Counted from the stretch's first letter, positions 1 to 9,513 are shown. The stretch is DNA of 39,012 nucleotides from Planctomycetota bacterium (GCA_030612765.1 JAUWNG010000018.1:1-39012); one strand, 5' to 3'. Made by a program: numbers and translations. Notes: a model not told the origin generated them from the sequence alone.

Positions 1-1326
1 GTGACCGAAGGCGGGGCGACGGACGGCTACACGGTGGTGCTCAACTCCCAGCCCACGGCGGACGTGACGATCACGCTGGGGCCCTCCAGTCAGGTGGGCG
101 TGAATCCGGCGACGGTGACTTTCACCACGGCCAACTGGAACGCGGAACAGACGGTGACCGTCTCGGCCGTGGACGACGCAGTGGCCGAAGGGGCGCACAC
201 GGGGACGATCGCCCATACGGCTTCGAGCACCGATGCGCAGTACAACGGCATCGATATCGATGCCGTGACGGCGAACATCACCGACAACGACACGGCAGGG
301 ATTACGGTCTATCCGACGTCCGGTCTGAGAACCACGGAAGCGGGCGGCACGGCAACGTTTACGGTGGTCCTGAATTCGGAACCCACTGCAAATGTCATGA
401 TCGGCCTTTCCTCCAGCGACACGACGGAAGGAACGGTTTCGCCGATGAGTTTGACGTTCACTCCCGGCAATTGGAATACGGCACAAACAGTCGCGGTCCA
501 GGGAGTGGGGGATTCACTGGTTGATGGCAACGTGACTTATACAATCGAGACCGCGGCAGCCATCAGTGGCGATGCAAACTATAACGGTCTCAATGCGGCA
601 GACGTATCCGTGACCAACCAAGACACGGTTGGCCCAATAATCTCTAGTGTGCTGGTTGTCGAGAGGATCGGGCCTCGGGACGGAACGCTGACGACCAGTG
701 AGAGTTTGCTGATAACCTTCAACGCGGTCGATCCTGACGGTGTGGCCAGTGCGACCGTTCAAGTGGACGGACAAAACGTCACGCCCGTTTACGGTCCATA
801 CGCGGCGGCGTCCGGCGTGAATTTTGGGGCGCCGTTGGGTACGCTGTCTGCCGGCGCCCATAATTATTCGATCGTGGCCACCGACAATGCCGGCAACCCG
901 ACCTCACCGGCATACACCGGCACGTTTGACGTTCTGCCTGCAACCGGGCCGACAATCTCTCATGTCGTCGTCGCCGAAGCGGGAACCGCCAAAAACGGTA
1001 CGCTGGACTCAAGCGACAAACTGGTGATTACCTGGTCCGCGACCAGCGACGACGGCATCGCCTCGAAATCGTTGACCGTCGACGGCCAGATTGTTTCGAC
1101 GGTTTACGGCCCATACGGCGACTACTACGCCGGAGTATTCGGACCGCTGGCAGCCGAAGACCACACGTTCACGATCGAAGCGACCGACTTTAACGGGGTC
1201 CGTTCCGAGTACTCCGGCACGTTTAACGTGGAGGCCGCGGCCGCCGGACCGGTCATATCCAACGTCGTCGTCGCCGAAGCGGGAACCGCCAAAAACGGTA
1301 CGCTGGACTCAAGCGACAAACGGTGA
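1..1326 (+). CDS. Repeat-rich secreted/surface protein, upstream part (open at window edge, frameshifted at its end)
   Basis: The frame is open from base 1, so the true start lies outside the window and the GTG at 1 is probably not a start. Residues 1-95 and 96-208 are two Calx-beta-like domains, each with an N-W-N followed by a Q-T-V strand and ending in a D-N-D or N-Q-D turn. From about residue 210, Ig-like repeats of 100 residues begin, recognised by V-V-x-E, D-G-x-L, D-G-I-A-S-K and Y-G-P-Y. The repeats starting near 949 and 1249 are almost identical at the DNA level, with a 300-bp period. The frame stops at 1326 right after S-S-D-K because one T present in the preceding copy (around 1021) is missing near 1321. 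The downstream frame (1323-2315) continues the same repeat, so both are best read as one gene. The role is probably extracellular, adhesive or scaffolding; no substrate can be named. Confidence 0.75.
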   Translation: MTEGGATDGYTVVLNSQPTADVTITLGPSSQVGVNPATVTFTTANWNAEQTVTVSAVDDAVAEGAHTGTIAHTASSTDAQYNGIDIDAVTANITDNDTAGITVYPTSGLRTTEAGGTATFTVVLNSEPTANVMIGLSSSDTTEGTVSPMSLTFTPGNWNTAQTVAVQGVGDSLVDGNVTYTIETAAAISGDANYNGLNAADVSVTNQDTVGPIISSVLVVERIGPRDGTLTTSESLLITFNAVDPDGVASATVQVDGQNVTPVYGPYAAASGVNFGAPLGTLSAGAHNYSIVATDNAGNPTSPAYTGTFDVLPATGPTISHVVVAEAGTAKNGTLDSSDKLVITWSATSDDGIASKSLTVDGQIVSTVYGPYGDYYAGVFGPLAAEDHTFTIEATDFNGVRSEYSGTFNVEAAAAGPVISNVVVAEAGTAKNGTLDSSDKR

Positions 1327-2315
1327 TTACCTGGTCCGCGACCAGCGACGACGGGATCGCCTCGAAATCGCTGACCATCGACGGCCAGACCGTTTCGACG
1401 GTTTACGGCCCATACGGCGTCAACTACGCCGGAGTATTCGGACCGCTAGAGGCCGGAAGCCACGCCTACACGATCGAAGTCACCGACACCAACGGTATTG
1501 CATCCACCCATAACGGCGTTTTCAACGTGATTGCCGCGGCGCCCGACCCTCCGCAGATCGGCAACGTCGTGGTGGCCGAAACGGCCAACCTCCCCAGGGA
1601 CGGACTGCTGAACTCCGAAGAGACGTTGGTGCTCACCTGGACGTTGACCGACGCGGACGGCATTGCGTCGAAGTCGCTGTCGGTCGACGGAAACACCGTC
1701 GCTCCGATCTACGGCCCTTACGGCAACGCATACGCCGGACTGTTGGGCCAATTGCCGCAGGGTACGCACGCCTATCAGATTCAGGCGACCGACACGACCG
1801 GGCAAACCTCCACTTTCAACGGCACGTTCGACGTGTTGGCCGCGTTGACGCTCGATGTCTCGACCATCGCGATCGGATCGGCCGATGTGCTGACCGACGC
1901 CGAGCTGGCGTCGATCGCGGCGGAAGCGGCGCATCGCCTGGAAGCGGTGTTCGGCGGCCGGGTTTCGACGGCGCTCGGCGGCGTTTCCATCCAAGTCGCC
2001 GACTTGCCGGGCAACCTGTTGGGCGCGACCATGGACGGGACGATACTGATCGACCGCGACGCCGCCCGATTCGGCTGGTTCGTCGATCCGACGCCCGCCG
2101 CCGATGAGGAGTTCATCCTCGACGACCTCGGCTCACTGCTCGCCCGTAAGAATACCGCCGCGGACGGGCGGGCCGATCTGTTGACGGCCGTGATGCACGA
2201 ATTCGGGCACGTCCTCGGCTCCGGTCACGCCGACGAGGGACTGATGGACGACTTGCTCCCCTTGGGAACGCGACGAACGGCCACGGATGAAATCTTCGCC
2301 TGGTACGGGGAGTAG
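1323..2315 (+). CDS. Continuation of the repeat protein with a C-terminal metzincin-like (matrixin-type) domain
   Basis: This frame resumes the repeat broken at about 1320: it begins I-T-W-S-A-T-S-D-D-G, matching the preceding repeat. The ATG at 1323 is therefore unlikely to be a natural start. It carries the rest of one 100-residue repeat, one further full repeat (from about 1549), and a C-terminal domain of about 150 residues. That domain has the zinc-binding motif HEFGHVLGSGH (HExxHxxGxxH) followed by a G-L-M-D Met-turn-like segment and an L-P-L-G-T-R-R tail, the usual ending of planctomycete matrixin-like surface proteins. If the Glu and His residues are functional, it is a zinc metallopeptidase outside the cell. 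It ends at TAG 2313-2315. No signal or sorting motif is visible because the N-terminus is missing. Confidence 0.75.
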   Translation: MITWSATSDDGIASKSLTIDGQTVSTVYGPYGVNYAGVFGPLEAGSHAYTIEVTDTNGIASTHNGVFNVIAAAPDPPQIGNVVVAETANLPRDGLLNSEETLVLTWTLTDADGIASKSLSVDGNTVAPIYGPYGNAYAGLLGQLPQGTHAYQIQATDTTGQTSTFNGTFDVLAALTLDVSTIAIGSADVLTDAELASIAAEAAHRLEAVFGGRVSTALGGVSIQVADLPGNLLGATMDGTILIDRDAARFGWFVDPTPAADEEFILDDLGSLLARKNTAADGRADLLTAVMHEFGHVLGSGHADEGLMDDLLPLGTRRTATDEIFAWYGE

Positions 2316-2519
2316 CTGAGGTTCCCCGGGCAATGCCGTGCGAGGCGGTGAGCGAGGCAAATCAAAAGGCTGCCCGGAGGGTCTGCCCGTTCCCTTTGGG
2401 ATTGTCGCATCATCGAGAGTTGGGCAAATCGGCGCTCTCTCGTGGCCGGAAAACGGCAAATACTTGTCGTGCCCGACTATCCGACGGCCCCCCGACGGCC
2501 TTCTCTGAACAAGCGCCTC

Positions 2520-2549
2520 TTGAACACTGCCCAAACTGTGTGTTAGTAT
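2520..2549 (+). promoter_or_regulatory. Probable sigma70-type promoter for carB
   Basis: TTGAAC (2520-2525) and TAGTAT (2544-2549) are separated by 18 bp, in the only AT-rich stretch of the 318-bp gap before carB. Transcription would start near 2556, giving a leader of about 78 nt. The rest of the gap (2316-2519) shows no gene. Confidence 0.4.
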
Positions 2550-2563
2550 CAAGAGATTTTAGA

Positions 2564-2596
2564 CACCGCATTCCCCCTATCAAGCGGGGGGCGGTG
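2564..2596 (+). promoter_or_regulatory. Strong hairpin in the carB leader
   Basis: CACCGC (2564-2569) pairs with GCGGTG (2591-2596), and inside it a run of C pairs with a run of G around a TATCAAG loop. It lies between the predicted promoter and the carB start. No U-tract follows, so it is not a classic intrinsic terminator. It could be a regulatory or stabilising leader structure. Confidence 0.35.
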
Positions 2597-2633
2597 TTCG
2601 AATACACAAGGCCGCATCAAGGAAGCTACTGCC

Positions 2634-5600
2634 GTGCCGCGCCGCGACGACATCAAAAAAATCCTGCTTATCGGTTCCGGGCCGATCATCATCGGACAAG
2701 CCTGCGAGTTCGACTATTCCGGCGTTCAAGCGTGCAAGGCGCTCAAAGAGGAAGGTTATGAGGTCGTGTTGGTCAATTCCAACCCGGCCACGATCATGAC
2801 CGACCCGGAAATGGCCGACCGGACCTACATCGAGCCGCTCACTTGGGAGATCGTCGAAAAGGTGATCGAGGCTGAACGGCCCGACGCCCTGCTGCCGACC
2901 CTCGGCGGTCAAACCGGCTTGAACCTGGCGATGGAACTCCACCAACACGGAGTGCTCGAGAAGTACGGCGTTGAGATGATCGGCGCCGACGCCGCGGTGA
3001 TCGCCAAGGCCGAATCGCGCGACCAGTTCAAGGCGGCAATGGAACGGATCGGTCTGGAGGTGCCGTTCGGCCGGACGGTCGGCAGTCTGGAGGAGGCTCG
3101 GCGGGTGGTCGGTGAAATCGGCCTGCCCTGTGTGGTCCGTCCGAGTTTCACACTCGGCGGAACCGGCTCGAGCATCGCCTACAACCGCGAGGAGTTCGAC
3201 GAGTTGGTCCAACACGGCCTCGATCTCTCGCCGGTCAACCAGATCCTGCTCGAAGAGTCGGTGATCGGCTGGAAAGAGTTCGAGATGGAGGTGATGCGCG
3301 ACAAGGACGACAATTGCGTGATCATCTGTTCGATCGAGAACTTCGACCCGATGGGCGTCCACACCGGCGACTCGATCACCGTCGCCCCGGCGCAGACGCT
3401 CAGCGACAAGGAATATCAGCGGATGCGCGACGCCTCGATCGCCGTGATGCGTGAGATCGGCGTCGAGACGGGGGGATCGAACATCCAGTTCGCCATCGAT
3501 CCGAGCGACGGCCGGATGGTGGTGATCGAGATGAATCCGCGCGTAAGCCGCTCCAGCGCGCTGGCCTCGAAGGCCACCGGTTTCCCGATAGCGAAGATCG
3601 CCGCCAAGCTGGCCGTGGGCTACAGGCTGCACGAGTTGCCCAACGACATCACGCGCGAGACCCGAGCCTGCTTCGAGCCGACGATCGACTACGTGGTCAC
3701 CAAGGCCCCGCGGTTCGCCTTCGAGAAATTTCCCGAGGCCGACCCCACCCTGACCACGCAAATGAAGAGCGTCGGCGAGACGATGGCCATCGGCCGGACG
3801 TTCAAGGAATCGTTCCAGAAGGCGCTGCGGGGATTGGAAGTCGGCAGCTTCGGGTTCGGCCGCGACAACAAGGATCTCTGGGACACGCCCGAGCGGCCGA
3901 CGATCGACGAGGTCCGCTCGAAACTGGTAACCCCCGGCGACCAGCGGGTGTGGCACCTTCGATACGCCATCAAGTACGGCATGTCGTTGGAGGAAATCCA
4001 CGAGTTGACCGGTATCGACCCGTGGTTCCTGGATAATCTCGTGCAAATCGTGGAGATGGAAAATCATCTGGACGGCCTGGGTGGGATCGACCGTTGCGAC
4101 GACGCCACGTTGCGCCGCGCCAAGCAATACGGCTTCTCCGACCGGCAATTGGCCGTGATCTGGAAGATGACGGAGTTGGACGTCCGTAGCGAGCGGAAGC
4201 GGCGGGGGATCGTGGCCACCTTCAAGTCGGTCGATACCTGCGCGGCCGAGTTCGAGGCCTACACGCCCTACTATTACTCGACATACGAGGACGAGGACGA
4301 AACGCCGCAGCACCCAAAGGGTACCCGGCCGGACAAGCGGCGGATCATGATCCTCGGCGGCGGACCGAACCGCATCGGCCAGGGGATAGAGTTCGATTAC
4401 TGCTGCTGCCACGCCAGTTTCGCCCTGCGCGAGTTGGGTATCGAGTCGATCATGGTCAACAGCAACCCGGAGACCGTCTCGACCGACTACGACACCTCGG
4501 ACCTGCTGTTTTTCGAGCCGCTGACGACCGAGGACGTGCTTAACATCTGCGATCGGATCGAGCCGGACGGGGTGATCGTGCAATTCGGCGGTCAGACGCC
4601 GCTGAACTTGGCCCGGGCGCTGAGCAACGCCGGCGTGCCGATTATCGGCACCAGCGTCGATATGATCGAGGACGCCGAGGACCGAGAGAAGTTCAAGAAC
4701 ATCCTGCACCGTCTGAAGTTGAAGCAGCCGGCCGGCGCCATTGCCCGAAACATGGCCCAGGCCCGGAACCAAGTGGCCGAGGTCGGGTTCCCCGTGTTGG
4801 TCCGGCCGAGTTTCGTGCTCGGCGGCCGGGCAATGGAAATCTGCTACGACATGACCCAATTCGAGCGATTCGTCGCCGTGGCGTTCGTCGTGGCACAGGG
4901 GCAGCCGGTGCTGATCGACCGCTTCCTGGAGGACGCCATCGAGGTCGACGTCGACGCAATCGCCGACGAAGAGCAGGTGATCGTGGCCGGCGTGATGGAG
5001 CACATCGAAGAAGCGGGCGTTCATTCGGGCGACTCGGCCTGCGTGATTCCGCCGCATAGCCTATCCCCGGCGATGATCGACGAAATACGCCTAGCCACAT
5101 ATGCCTTGGCACGACGGCTGCAAGTTCGCGGACTGATGAACATCCAGTTCGCGGTGAAGCACGAGCAGGGCCGGCCGACCCTGTACGTGTTGGAGGTGAA
5201 CCCGCGAGCAAGCCGCACGGTCCCCTTCGTTTCCAAAGCCACGGGTATGCCGGTGGCCAAGGTGGCGGCCAAAGTGATGGCGGGCGAGTCGCTGGCCGAA
5301 CAGGGTATTTTCGAGGAGCCGACGCCGCAACAATTTTCGATCAAGGAGGCCGTGTTTCCCTTCGCCAAGTTTGCCGGCATCGACGTCGTGTTGGGGCCGG
5401 AGATGAAATCTACCGGCGAAGTAATGGGCATCAGCGAGAGTTTTTTCATCGCCTTCGCAAAGAGCCAGGTGGCCGCCGGCACGGTCTTGCCCACCGGCGG
5501 CAAGGTATTTATCAGCGTAGCCCAACGTGCCAAGCAGCACGTGGTGGAACTGGCCCGGCGGCTGGAGCAGATGGGCTTCGAGCTTCTGGCCACCCGCGGC

Positions 5601-5921
5601 ACCGCGCAGCGGTTGGAACAGGCGGGAATACCCGTGCTATCACTGATGAAAATTCAACAGGGGCATCCCAACGCGGTCGATTTCATGATCGACGGCAACC
5701 TGCAACTGGTAATCAACACGCCCAGCGGCAAGGGCGCGCGGACCGACGAGGGTCGGATTCGCGCGGCGGCCGTTTCGCACGGCGTCCCCTGCATAACCAC
5801 CTTCGAGGGCGCGACGGCCGCCGTCGGCGCGATGGAAGCCCTCCGCCACGAGGAAATGACCGTCCAGGCCATGCAGGACCGTTTCCCCAATCCTTCTCGG
5901 GCAACGGCCAAGACTCGGTAG
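2634..5921 (+). CDS. carB: Carbamoyl-phosphate synthase large subunit
   Basis: The enzyme makes carbamoyl phosphate from bicarbonate, glutamine-derived ammonia and two ATP, feeding arginine and pyrimidine synthesis in the cytoplasm. The 1095 residues match the usual length (about 1070-1100). The N-terminus has [20 protein letters not shown], and the second, internally duplicated half starts near residue 570 with [17 protein letters not shown]. Each half has its ATP-grasp signature ([10 protein letters not shown] and [10 protein letters not shown]), and an MGS-like allosteric domain fills the last 150 residues. The start is GTG 2634, preceded by AAGGAAG about 8 nt upstream, and it gives the family N-terminus P-R-R-D-D-I-K-K. 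The small-subunit gene carA is not adjacent. A short terminator follows the stop. Confidence 0.98.
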   Translation: MPRRDDIKKILLIGSGPIIIGQACEFDYSGVQACKALKEEGYEVVLVNSNPATIMTDPEMADRTYIEPLTWEIVEKVIEAERPDALLPTLGGQTGLNLAMELHQHGVLEKYGVEMIGADAAVIAKAESRDQFKAAMERIGLEVPFGRTVGSLEEARRVVGEIGLPCVVRPSFTLGGTGSSIAYNREEFDELVQHGLDLSPVNQILLEESVIGWKEFEMEVMRDKDDNCVIICSIENFDPMGVHTGDSITVAPAQTLSDKEYQRMRDASIAVMREIGVETGGSNIQFAIDPSDGRMVVIEMNPRVSRSSALASKATGFPIAKIAAKLAVGYRLHELPNDITRETRACFEPTIDYVVTKAPRFAFEKFPEADPTLTTQMKSVGETMAIGRTFKESFQKALRGLEVGSFGFGRDNKDLWDTPERPTIDEVRSKLVTPGDQRVWHLRYAIKYGMSLEEIHELTGIDPWFLDNLVQIVEMENHLDGLGGIDRCDDATLRRAKQYGFSDRQLAVIWKMTELDVRSERKRRGIVATFKSVDTCAAEFEAYTPYYYSTYEDEDETPQHPKGTRPDKRRIMILGGGPNRIGQGIEFDYCCCHASFALRELGIESIMVNSNPETVSTDYDTSDLLFFEPLTTEDVLNICDRIEPDGVIVQFGGQTPLNLARALSNAGVPIIGTSVDMIEDAEDREKFKNILHRLKLKQPAGAIARNMAQARNQVAEVGFPVLVRPSFVLGGRAMEICYDMTQFERFVAVAFVVAQGQPVLIDRFLEDAIEVDVDAIADEEQVIVAGVMEHIEEAGVHSGDSACVIPPHSLSPAMIDEIRLATYALARRLQVRGLMNIQFAVKHEQGRPTLYVLEVNPRASRTVPFVSKATGMPVAKVAAKVMAGESLAEQGIFEEPTPQQFSIKEAVFPFAKFAGIDVVLGPEMKSTGEVMGISESFFIAFAKSQVAAGTVLPTGGKVFISVAQRAKQHVVELARRLEQMGFELLATRGTAQRLEQAGIPVLSLMKIQQGHPNAVDFMIDGNLQLVINTPSGKGARTDEGRIRAAAVSHGVPCITTFEGATAAVGAMEALRHEEMTVQAMQDRFPNPSRATAKTR

Positions 5922-5925
5922 CGCG

Positions 5926-5945
5926 AAGCCGGTTGGGCTTTTTCT
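5926..5945 (+). terminator. Small rho-independent terminator after carB
   Basis: AAGCC (5926-5930) and GGCTT (5936-5940) form a 5-bp stem with loop GGTTG, followed by TTTCT. Together with the last two T of the stem this makes a T-rich tract. It starts 4 bp after the carB stop. Confidence 0.5.
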
Positions 5946-5970
5946 CCGTTCCCCAGCTTAATTATTCCAT

Positions 5971-6048
5971 TTAGCCCGCCGTGAATACACGGCGGGCCGG
6001 GTTGAACATGGAAAACCGCTTGCCCCGGGTGTATTCACCCGGGGCTAA
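5971..6048. repeat. Head-to-head pair of REP-like palindromes (TTAGCC family)
   Basis: The left unit is TTAG followed by the palindrome CCCGCCGTG / CACGGCGGG with loop AATA. The right unit is the palindrome GCCCCGGGTG / CACCCGGGGC followed by CTAAA. The conserved outer bases (TTAGCC and GGCTAA) mark the pair as inverted copies about 30 bp apart, like a bacterial BIME. A related unit is at 14043. Confidence 0.7.
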
Positions 6049-6169
6049 ATAACTGCGTCTTCCAACGCCGATTGTGGCCATTGCCCTTGCCTCGGTTAGC
6101 TTCTTTCGGTACAAGCGGGCTGCTGAAAGCATCCCCTCCCTATCTTTCCTCGTCGAGCGAGGTGTGTCG

Positions 6170-6466
6170 ATGAACCGAGTCTGTTTGTTGTTCGTTGTGG
6201 CGTTGGTGCTGTTGTCCTCGGCCCGAATCTGCGTGGCGGACACCGCCGCGCTTGACGTCGAGAAGATGAAGGTCGCCTTGCACACGGCCACGCCACAAGA
6301 AAAAGGCTTTATAGAATACGTCGTCGCCAGGGTACAAGCCGGAACACTCCCCTTGGACCTGGTCGAGAGCACGTTTCTTTGGGCCAGAAAGAAGCCGACC
6401 AGGAAGTTCTATTATTTCAAGTTCGGCCTGATCGAACGGGCGGCAAAGCGGGGCATCAAGCTGTGA
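6170..6466 (+). CDS. Small exported protein of unknown function
   Basis: The 98-residue product has a clear signal peptide (M-N-R-V-C then a hydrophobic stretch L-L-F-V-V-A-L-V-L-L, with A-R-I-C-V-A-D before the likely cleavage site). The mature part is about 75 residues: T-A-T-P-Q-E-K-G-F-I, then L-V-E-S-T-F-L-W-A-R-K-K-P and a basic end. Short exported proteins with this T-P-x-E / V-E-S-T-F-x-W-A-R-K-K-P pattern recur in planctomycete genomes as I recall them, with no known function. The start at 6170 is chosen because the signal peptide begins there; an in-frame ATG at 6074 would add a segment that is not signal-like. The gene converges on amrA-amrB, and a palindromic repeat lies between the two stops. 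Confidence 0.7.
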   Translation: MNRVCLLFVVALVLLSSARICVADTAALDVEKMKVALHTATPQEKGFIEYVVARVQAGTLPLDLVESTFLWARKKPTRKFYYFKFGLIERAAKRGIKL

Positions 6467-6483
6467 CAGTCACAACAATATCC

Positions 6484-6561
6484 AAACGCCCCGCGACTGC
6501 GGTCGCGGGGGGAAAAAATGTCGGGTTCCACTCCCCGCAACCGCAGTCGCGGGGCGTTTTT
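6484..6561. repeat. Inverted pair of REP-like palindromes, likely bidirectional terminator
   Basis: AACGCCCC-GC-GACTGCGGTC-GC-GGGG is followed by a second, inverted copy ending in GGGGCGTTTTT. Each half is a hairpin, and the two can also pair with each other. The element fills the gap between convergent stops at 6466 and 6589, and T or A runs flank it, so it may end transcription from both sides. A single copy of the same family (AACGCCCC-AG-GACTGCGGTC) is at 14086. Confidence 0.65.
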
Positions 6562-6588
6562 GGGATAACGGCGAGATTCTGATTCTTT

Positions 6589-8172
6589 CTATCCGAACAG
6601 CAACCCCGCGTAGCCGACGACCCGGTCGGTCGGTTCGCCGGCATCCGCGCTGGTCGCGTAGCCGACCGATTCGCAGCGGTTCAGGCAGCCCAACCACCGC
6701 AGCGCCTCCATCGCCACCACGCAAGGGGCCATGCCGCACATGCTGATCCGGTTCCGCCGCACCGTCTCGTAGACCCGCTCCGAATTGAGGGTTTCAATGG
6801 CGTCGATGGCGAGTCGATCCAGGCGGCGCGTCTGTTTGTCGTCGGCGAAGTGGTTCATGTCGCTGGAAACGATCAGCAGCGGCCGCCGAGGCATGTCGCG
6901 CAACACCACCGACATCGCCACGCCGAAGCTGAGCAATTCCGGCAGCGAAGCGTCGCCGACCGCGATACCCACCACGCGGACTTGCGGGGCCAGTCTGGCC
7001 AATAGCGGCAACTGCACTTCGATGGCGTGCTCGTCGCGGTGTGCCGCCGAGTCGAGTTCCAGCCCCGGCACTCCCTTGGCCAGTCGCGCGGCCAGCTCGG
7101 GGTCGGAGTCCAACCCGCCGTCGGGGATCAGCCAACGCCGATGTGGCGCCACCGCCCAGCGGGCGCCTTGCGGCCGGTGTTTCGGACAAAGGATTACCAC
7201 TTGCTCGGGAATTTCCACGCGGCTGAAAACGGCCGCCGTCAATCGGCCTGAGTAGACCCAGCCGGCGTGCGGCGCCAACGCGCCCGAGAAGGGTTGCGGC
7301 CCAGCATCCCGTTGAGAAGGTTGGATTTCGGGAGTTTGGGTGCCACTGCTGGCTTGTCCAGCAGTGCTTTCCCGTGAATTTCTCCCTTCACTGCTGGGCA
7401 AGCCAGCAGTGGCACCCTTTTTCATCAAGCTGTCGGGCGCGGGCGGAACAGAAGCGAACATCTCATCGAGCTGCCGATTCATTTCGCTGGGATCGGCGGG
7501 ATAAAAGCTGCCGGCCACCGCCGCCGGACGGTCCGCTTCCACTTTCAACTCCATCCGGCCGTGGATCGCGCGCCCCTCGAAAACCATCAGCGTTGCATCG
7601 TCGTCCTTCCAGGCGTCCTGCGGCAGGCCGGCCTTGATGCAGACCTGTTCGAGGAAAGTCCGGGCGTCGAACTCATGTTCCACGGCCACGCCCGGCAGCA
7701 ACAGACCGCGCGCGTGGCCTCGGGCGATCTGCACGCCATGCCGGCCGATGACCACCGCTTCGACGCGCTTTTCACCAGATGCCGTCACCGGCTCCGGTCC
7801 CCAAAGAATCCACGCGTCCACGTCGAGATGATTGAGTTCGTCCGTCGTGATGGGCGGGAACCGTGGATCGTCGGTTGCCGCCCGATCGGCCGCGTGGTCC
7901 AACGCCTCGCACAGCGCCACGGTCTGGCCGATGTATCCGCAGCAGGAGCGGAGTTGGCCCTCGCGGCGTAGGGTTACGAACGCGCCGTAGACGGGCGTTT
8001 CGGCCGTTTCGCCCAACATCTCGCGGCTCGATTCGGCCCGCTCGCGTCGCACGGCAGCCGCCACCCGACGACAAGCCGCGCTGAAGATCAACGCCTCCTG
8101 CCGTTCGGTCAACTCCGGCCGAGCGGTCGCTCCAGGCGATTTCGGCGGTTCAGGGGAAGAACAATCCATCAT
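6589..8172 (-). CDS. amrB: AmmeMemoRadiSam proteins A and B fused (AMMECR1 domain + MEMO domain)
   Basis: The product is about 527 residues. The N-terminal half is an AMMECR1 domain (Y-G-A-F-V-T-L-R-R-E-G-Q-L-R-S-C-C-G-Y-I-G). The C-terminal half is a MEMO domain, with A-P-H-A-G-W-V-Y-S-G, C-P-K-H-R-P, D-E-H-A-I-E-V-Q-L-P-L-L and S-S-D-M-N-H-F. The family is co-inherited with a radical SAM enzyme, present here just upstream; the reaction is not established. Between the domains lies a linker of about 45 residues encoded by a palindromic MITE copy (7302-7434). Two start codons are adjacent (8172 and 8169). GGAG is better spaced for 8169, and an ATG at 8283 would add an unlikely N-terminus from AT-rich DNA. 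Confidence 0.9.
   Translation of the reverse strand: MMDCSSPEPPKSPGATARPELTERQEALIFSAACRRVAAAVRRERAESSREMLGETAETPVYGAFVTLRREGQLRSCCGYIGQTVALCEALDHAADRAATDDPRFPPITTDELNHLDVDAWILWGPEPVTASGEKRVEAVVIGRHGVQIARGHARGLLLPGVAVEHEFDARTFLEQVCIKAGLPQDAWKDDDATLMVFEGRAIHGRMELKVEADRPAAVAGSFYPADPSEMNRQLDEMFASVPPAPDSLMKKGATAGLPSSEGRNSRESTAGQASSGTQTPEIQPSQRDAGPQPFSGALAPHAGWVYSGRLTAAVFSRVEIPEQVVILCPKHRPQGARWAVAPHRRWLIPDGGLDSDPELAARLAKGVPGLELDSAAHRDEHAIEVQLPLLARLAPQVRVVGIAVGDASLPELLSFGVAMSVVLRDMPRRPLLIVSSDMNHFADDKQTRRLDRLAIDAIETLNSERVYETVRRNRISMCGMAPCVVAMEALRWLGCLNRCESVGYATSADAGEPTDRVVGYAGLLFG
7302..7434. repeat. MITE-like palindromic element inside the amrA-amrB coding region
   Basis: The core is GTGCCACTGCTGG-CTTG-CCAGCAGTG and an inverted second copy ending CCAGCAGTGGCACC. 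Beyond the palindromes it shares outer segments with the intergenic copy at 10892-11018 (CCGTTGAGAAGG here against CCGTTGAAAAAG there, then GGGAGTTTGGGTGCCAC in both, and CACCCTTTTTCA at the far side). It is read through in frame as the interdomain linker. Confidence 0.75.
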
Positions 8173-8454
8173 CGGCTCCAAATTGGGAAATCGTACTATT
8201 CCACAAGTCAGCGTATAGATTGAGGTTTGACCATGTGTAATGGAAAATTTGTTTGTTCTCAGACTCGGGATTGTTGGGTTCAAAACGCTGCATGTCGTAA
8301 AATGTTGTGCAATATGGCTTTGTGATGCAAGTTTCTACTGTTCGGCAAAAAGACTATTGACAAGGGTGTACCATTGCCGTATTGTCTTATTGGAGGCTTT
8401 GGTTGGCTCTTCGGAGCCGGCCATTGCCTTCGTTTGTTTCTTGGTCAGCCTTTA
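8173..8454. other. AT-rich gap between amrA-amrB and amrS, no gene seen
   Basis: This 282-bp stretch is clearly more AT-rich than its surroundings and should hold the amrA-amrB promoter on the minus strand, but I cannot fix its boxes. A plus-strand TTGACA at 8356 has no plausible gene downstream. Confidence 0.4.
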
Positions 8455-9507
8455 TTATTTCGCAATGCGAATCGGCATCCGGCGGTTGCCCCAGGCGCCG
8501 GCGACGGCGTCGAACCGGCCGGCGATCGTTACCCCGCAATGAACGCAGCAACCGTCGCGCAAATCAAATCCCTCAATCGTGTATCCTTCGCGGTGGATCA
8601 CCGCCCGGCCGCAACCGGGACAATAGGTCTGCTGACGCTCCGGGTCGTGAACGTTGCCGATGTAGACGTAATGCAATCCGGCCTCTCGGGCGATGTCGTA
8701 CGCGGCACGCAATGAGGCCGGCGGCGTCGCGTCGCGGTCCGTAAGCTCGAAGGTCGGATGGAACGCCGAGAAGTGCAGCGGTACGTCGGGCCGAAGCTCC
8801 GCGGCGATCCAGCGGCACATCTCCCGCAACTCATCCGGTGAATCGTTGGCCCTGGGGATTATCAGGTTGGTGATCTCGACCCAGGTGTCCGTCTCGCGGA
8901 CCAGCCAGCGGAGCGTGTCGAGCACCGGCTGCAAACGCCCGGCGCAGTATTCCCGATAAAACCGATCGGTGAACCCCTTCAGATCGACGTTGGCGGCGTC
9001 GATCGGCTGGAAGAAGTCGGCCCGGGCGTCGGCCGTGATGTAGCCGGAAGTGACCGCCACGGTTTTGATTCCAACGTCTCGGCACGCCCGGGCGGTGTCG
9101 ATGGCGTATTCCGCCCAGATGATCGGATCGTTGTAGGTGAAGGCCACGCTGCGGCAACCGAGACGTTTGGCCGCGGCGGCGATCGCCTCCGGCGCGGCCT
9201 GCTCGCAGGCGGCCTCCACGTCCCGCGAACGCGACGTGGTCCAGTTCTGACAGAAGGTGCAGCCCAGGTTGCAGCCGGCGGTGCCGAACGAAAGGACCGG
9301 CGTGCCGGGATAAAACTGATGGAGCGGCTTCTTCTCGATCGGATCGACGCAGAAACCGGTGCTGCGGCCGTAGGTGGTCGAGACGATCCGTCCGTCGCGG
9401 TTTTCGCGGACGAAGCAGAACCCCCGCTCGCCCGGGCGGAGCGCGCAGTGCCGCGGACAGAGATCGCATATCAACCGTTCGCCGTTGGTAGACTCGTGCC
9501 ACCACAT
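8455..9507 (-). CDS. amrS: AmmeMemoRadiSam system radical SAM enzyme
   Basis: The product is 350 residues. The radical SAM [4Fe-4S] motif is C-N-L-G-C-T-F-C (CxxxCxxC), preceded by F-G-T-A-G. The N-terminal I-C-D-L-C-P-R-H-C-A-L with G-E-R-G-F-C is typical of the family, and the C-terminus has a zinc-ribbon-like C-P-G-C-G...C-C-V-H-C-G. It should cleave S-adenosylmethionine to start a radical reaction; its substrate is unknown. Its gene comes first on the minus strand, with amrA-amrB 282 bp downstream. The ATG at 9507 is chosen because a promoter-like TTGTGA-18-TATGAT ends 6 nt before it, which would give a leaderless message. The upstream ATG at 9531 would lie inside that promoter. Confidence 0.92.
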   Translation of the reverse strand: MWWHESTNGERLICDLCPRHCALRPGERGFCFVRENRDGRIVSTTYGRSTGFCVDPIEKKPLHQFYPGTPVLSFGTAGCNLGCTFCQNWTTSRSRDVEAACEQAAPEAIAAAAKRLGCRSVAFTYNDPIIWAEYAIDTARACRDVGIKTVAVTSGYITADARADFFQPIDAANVDLKGFTDRFYREYCAGRLQPVLDTLRWLVRETDTWVEITNLIIPRANDSPDELREMCRWIAAELRPDVPLHFSAFHPTFELTDRDATPPASLRAAYDIAREAGLHYVYIGNVHDPERQQTYCPGCGRAVIHREGYTIEGFDLRDGCCVHCGVTIAGRFDAVAGAWGNRRMPIRIAK

Positions 9508-9513
9508 GCCCGT

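Noticed and set aside
2580-5057. Long minus-strand open frame (825 codons) opposite carB
   Set aside because: carB is unmistakable on the plus strand, and the antisense product is a His/Leu/Asp-rich shadow caused by GC-rich codon use.
8240-8542. Plus-strand frame in the gap between amrA-amrB and amrS
   Set aside because: It overlaps the end of amrS, has no ribosome site, and its composition looks like translated intergenic DNA.
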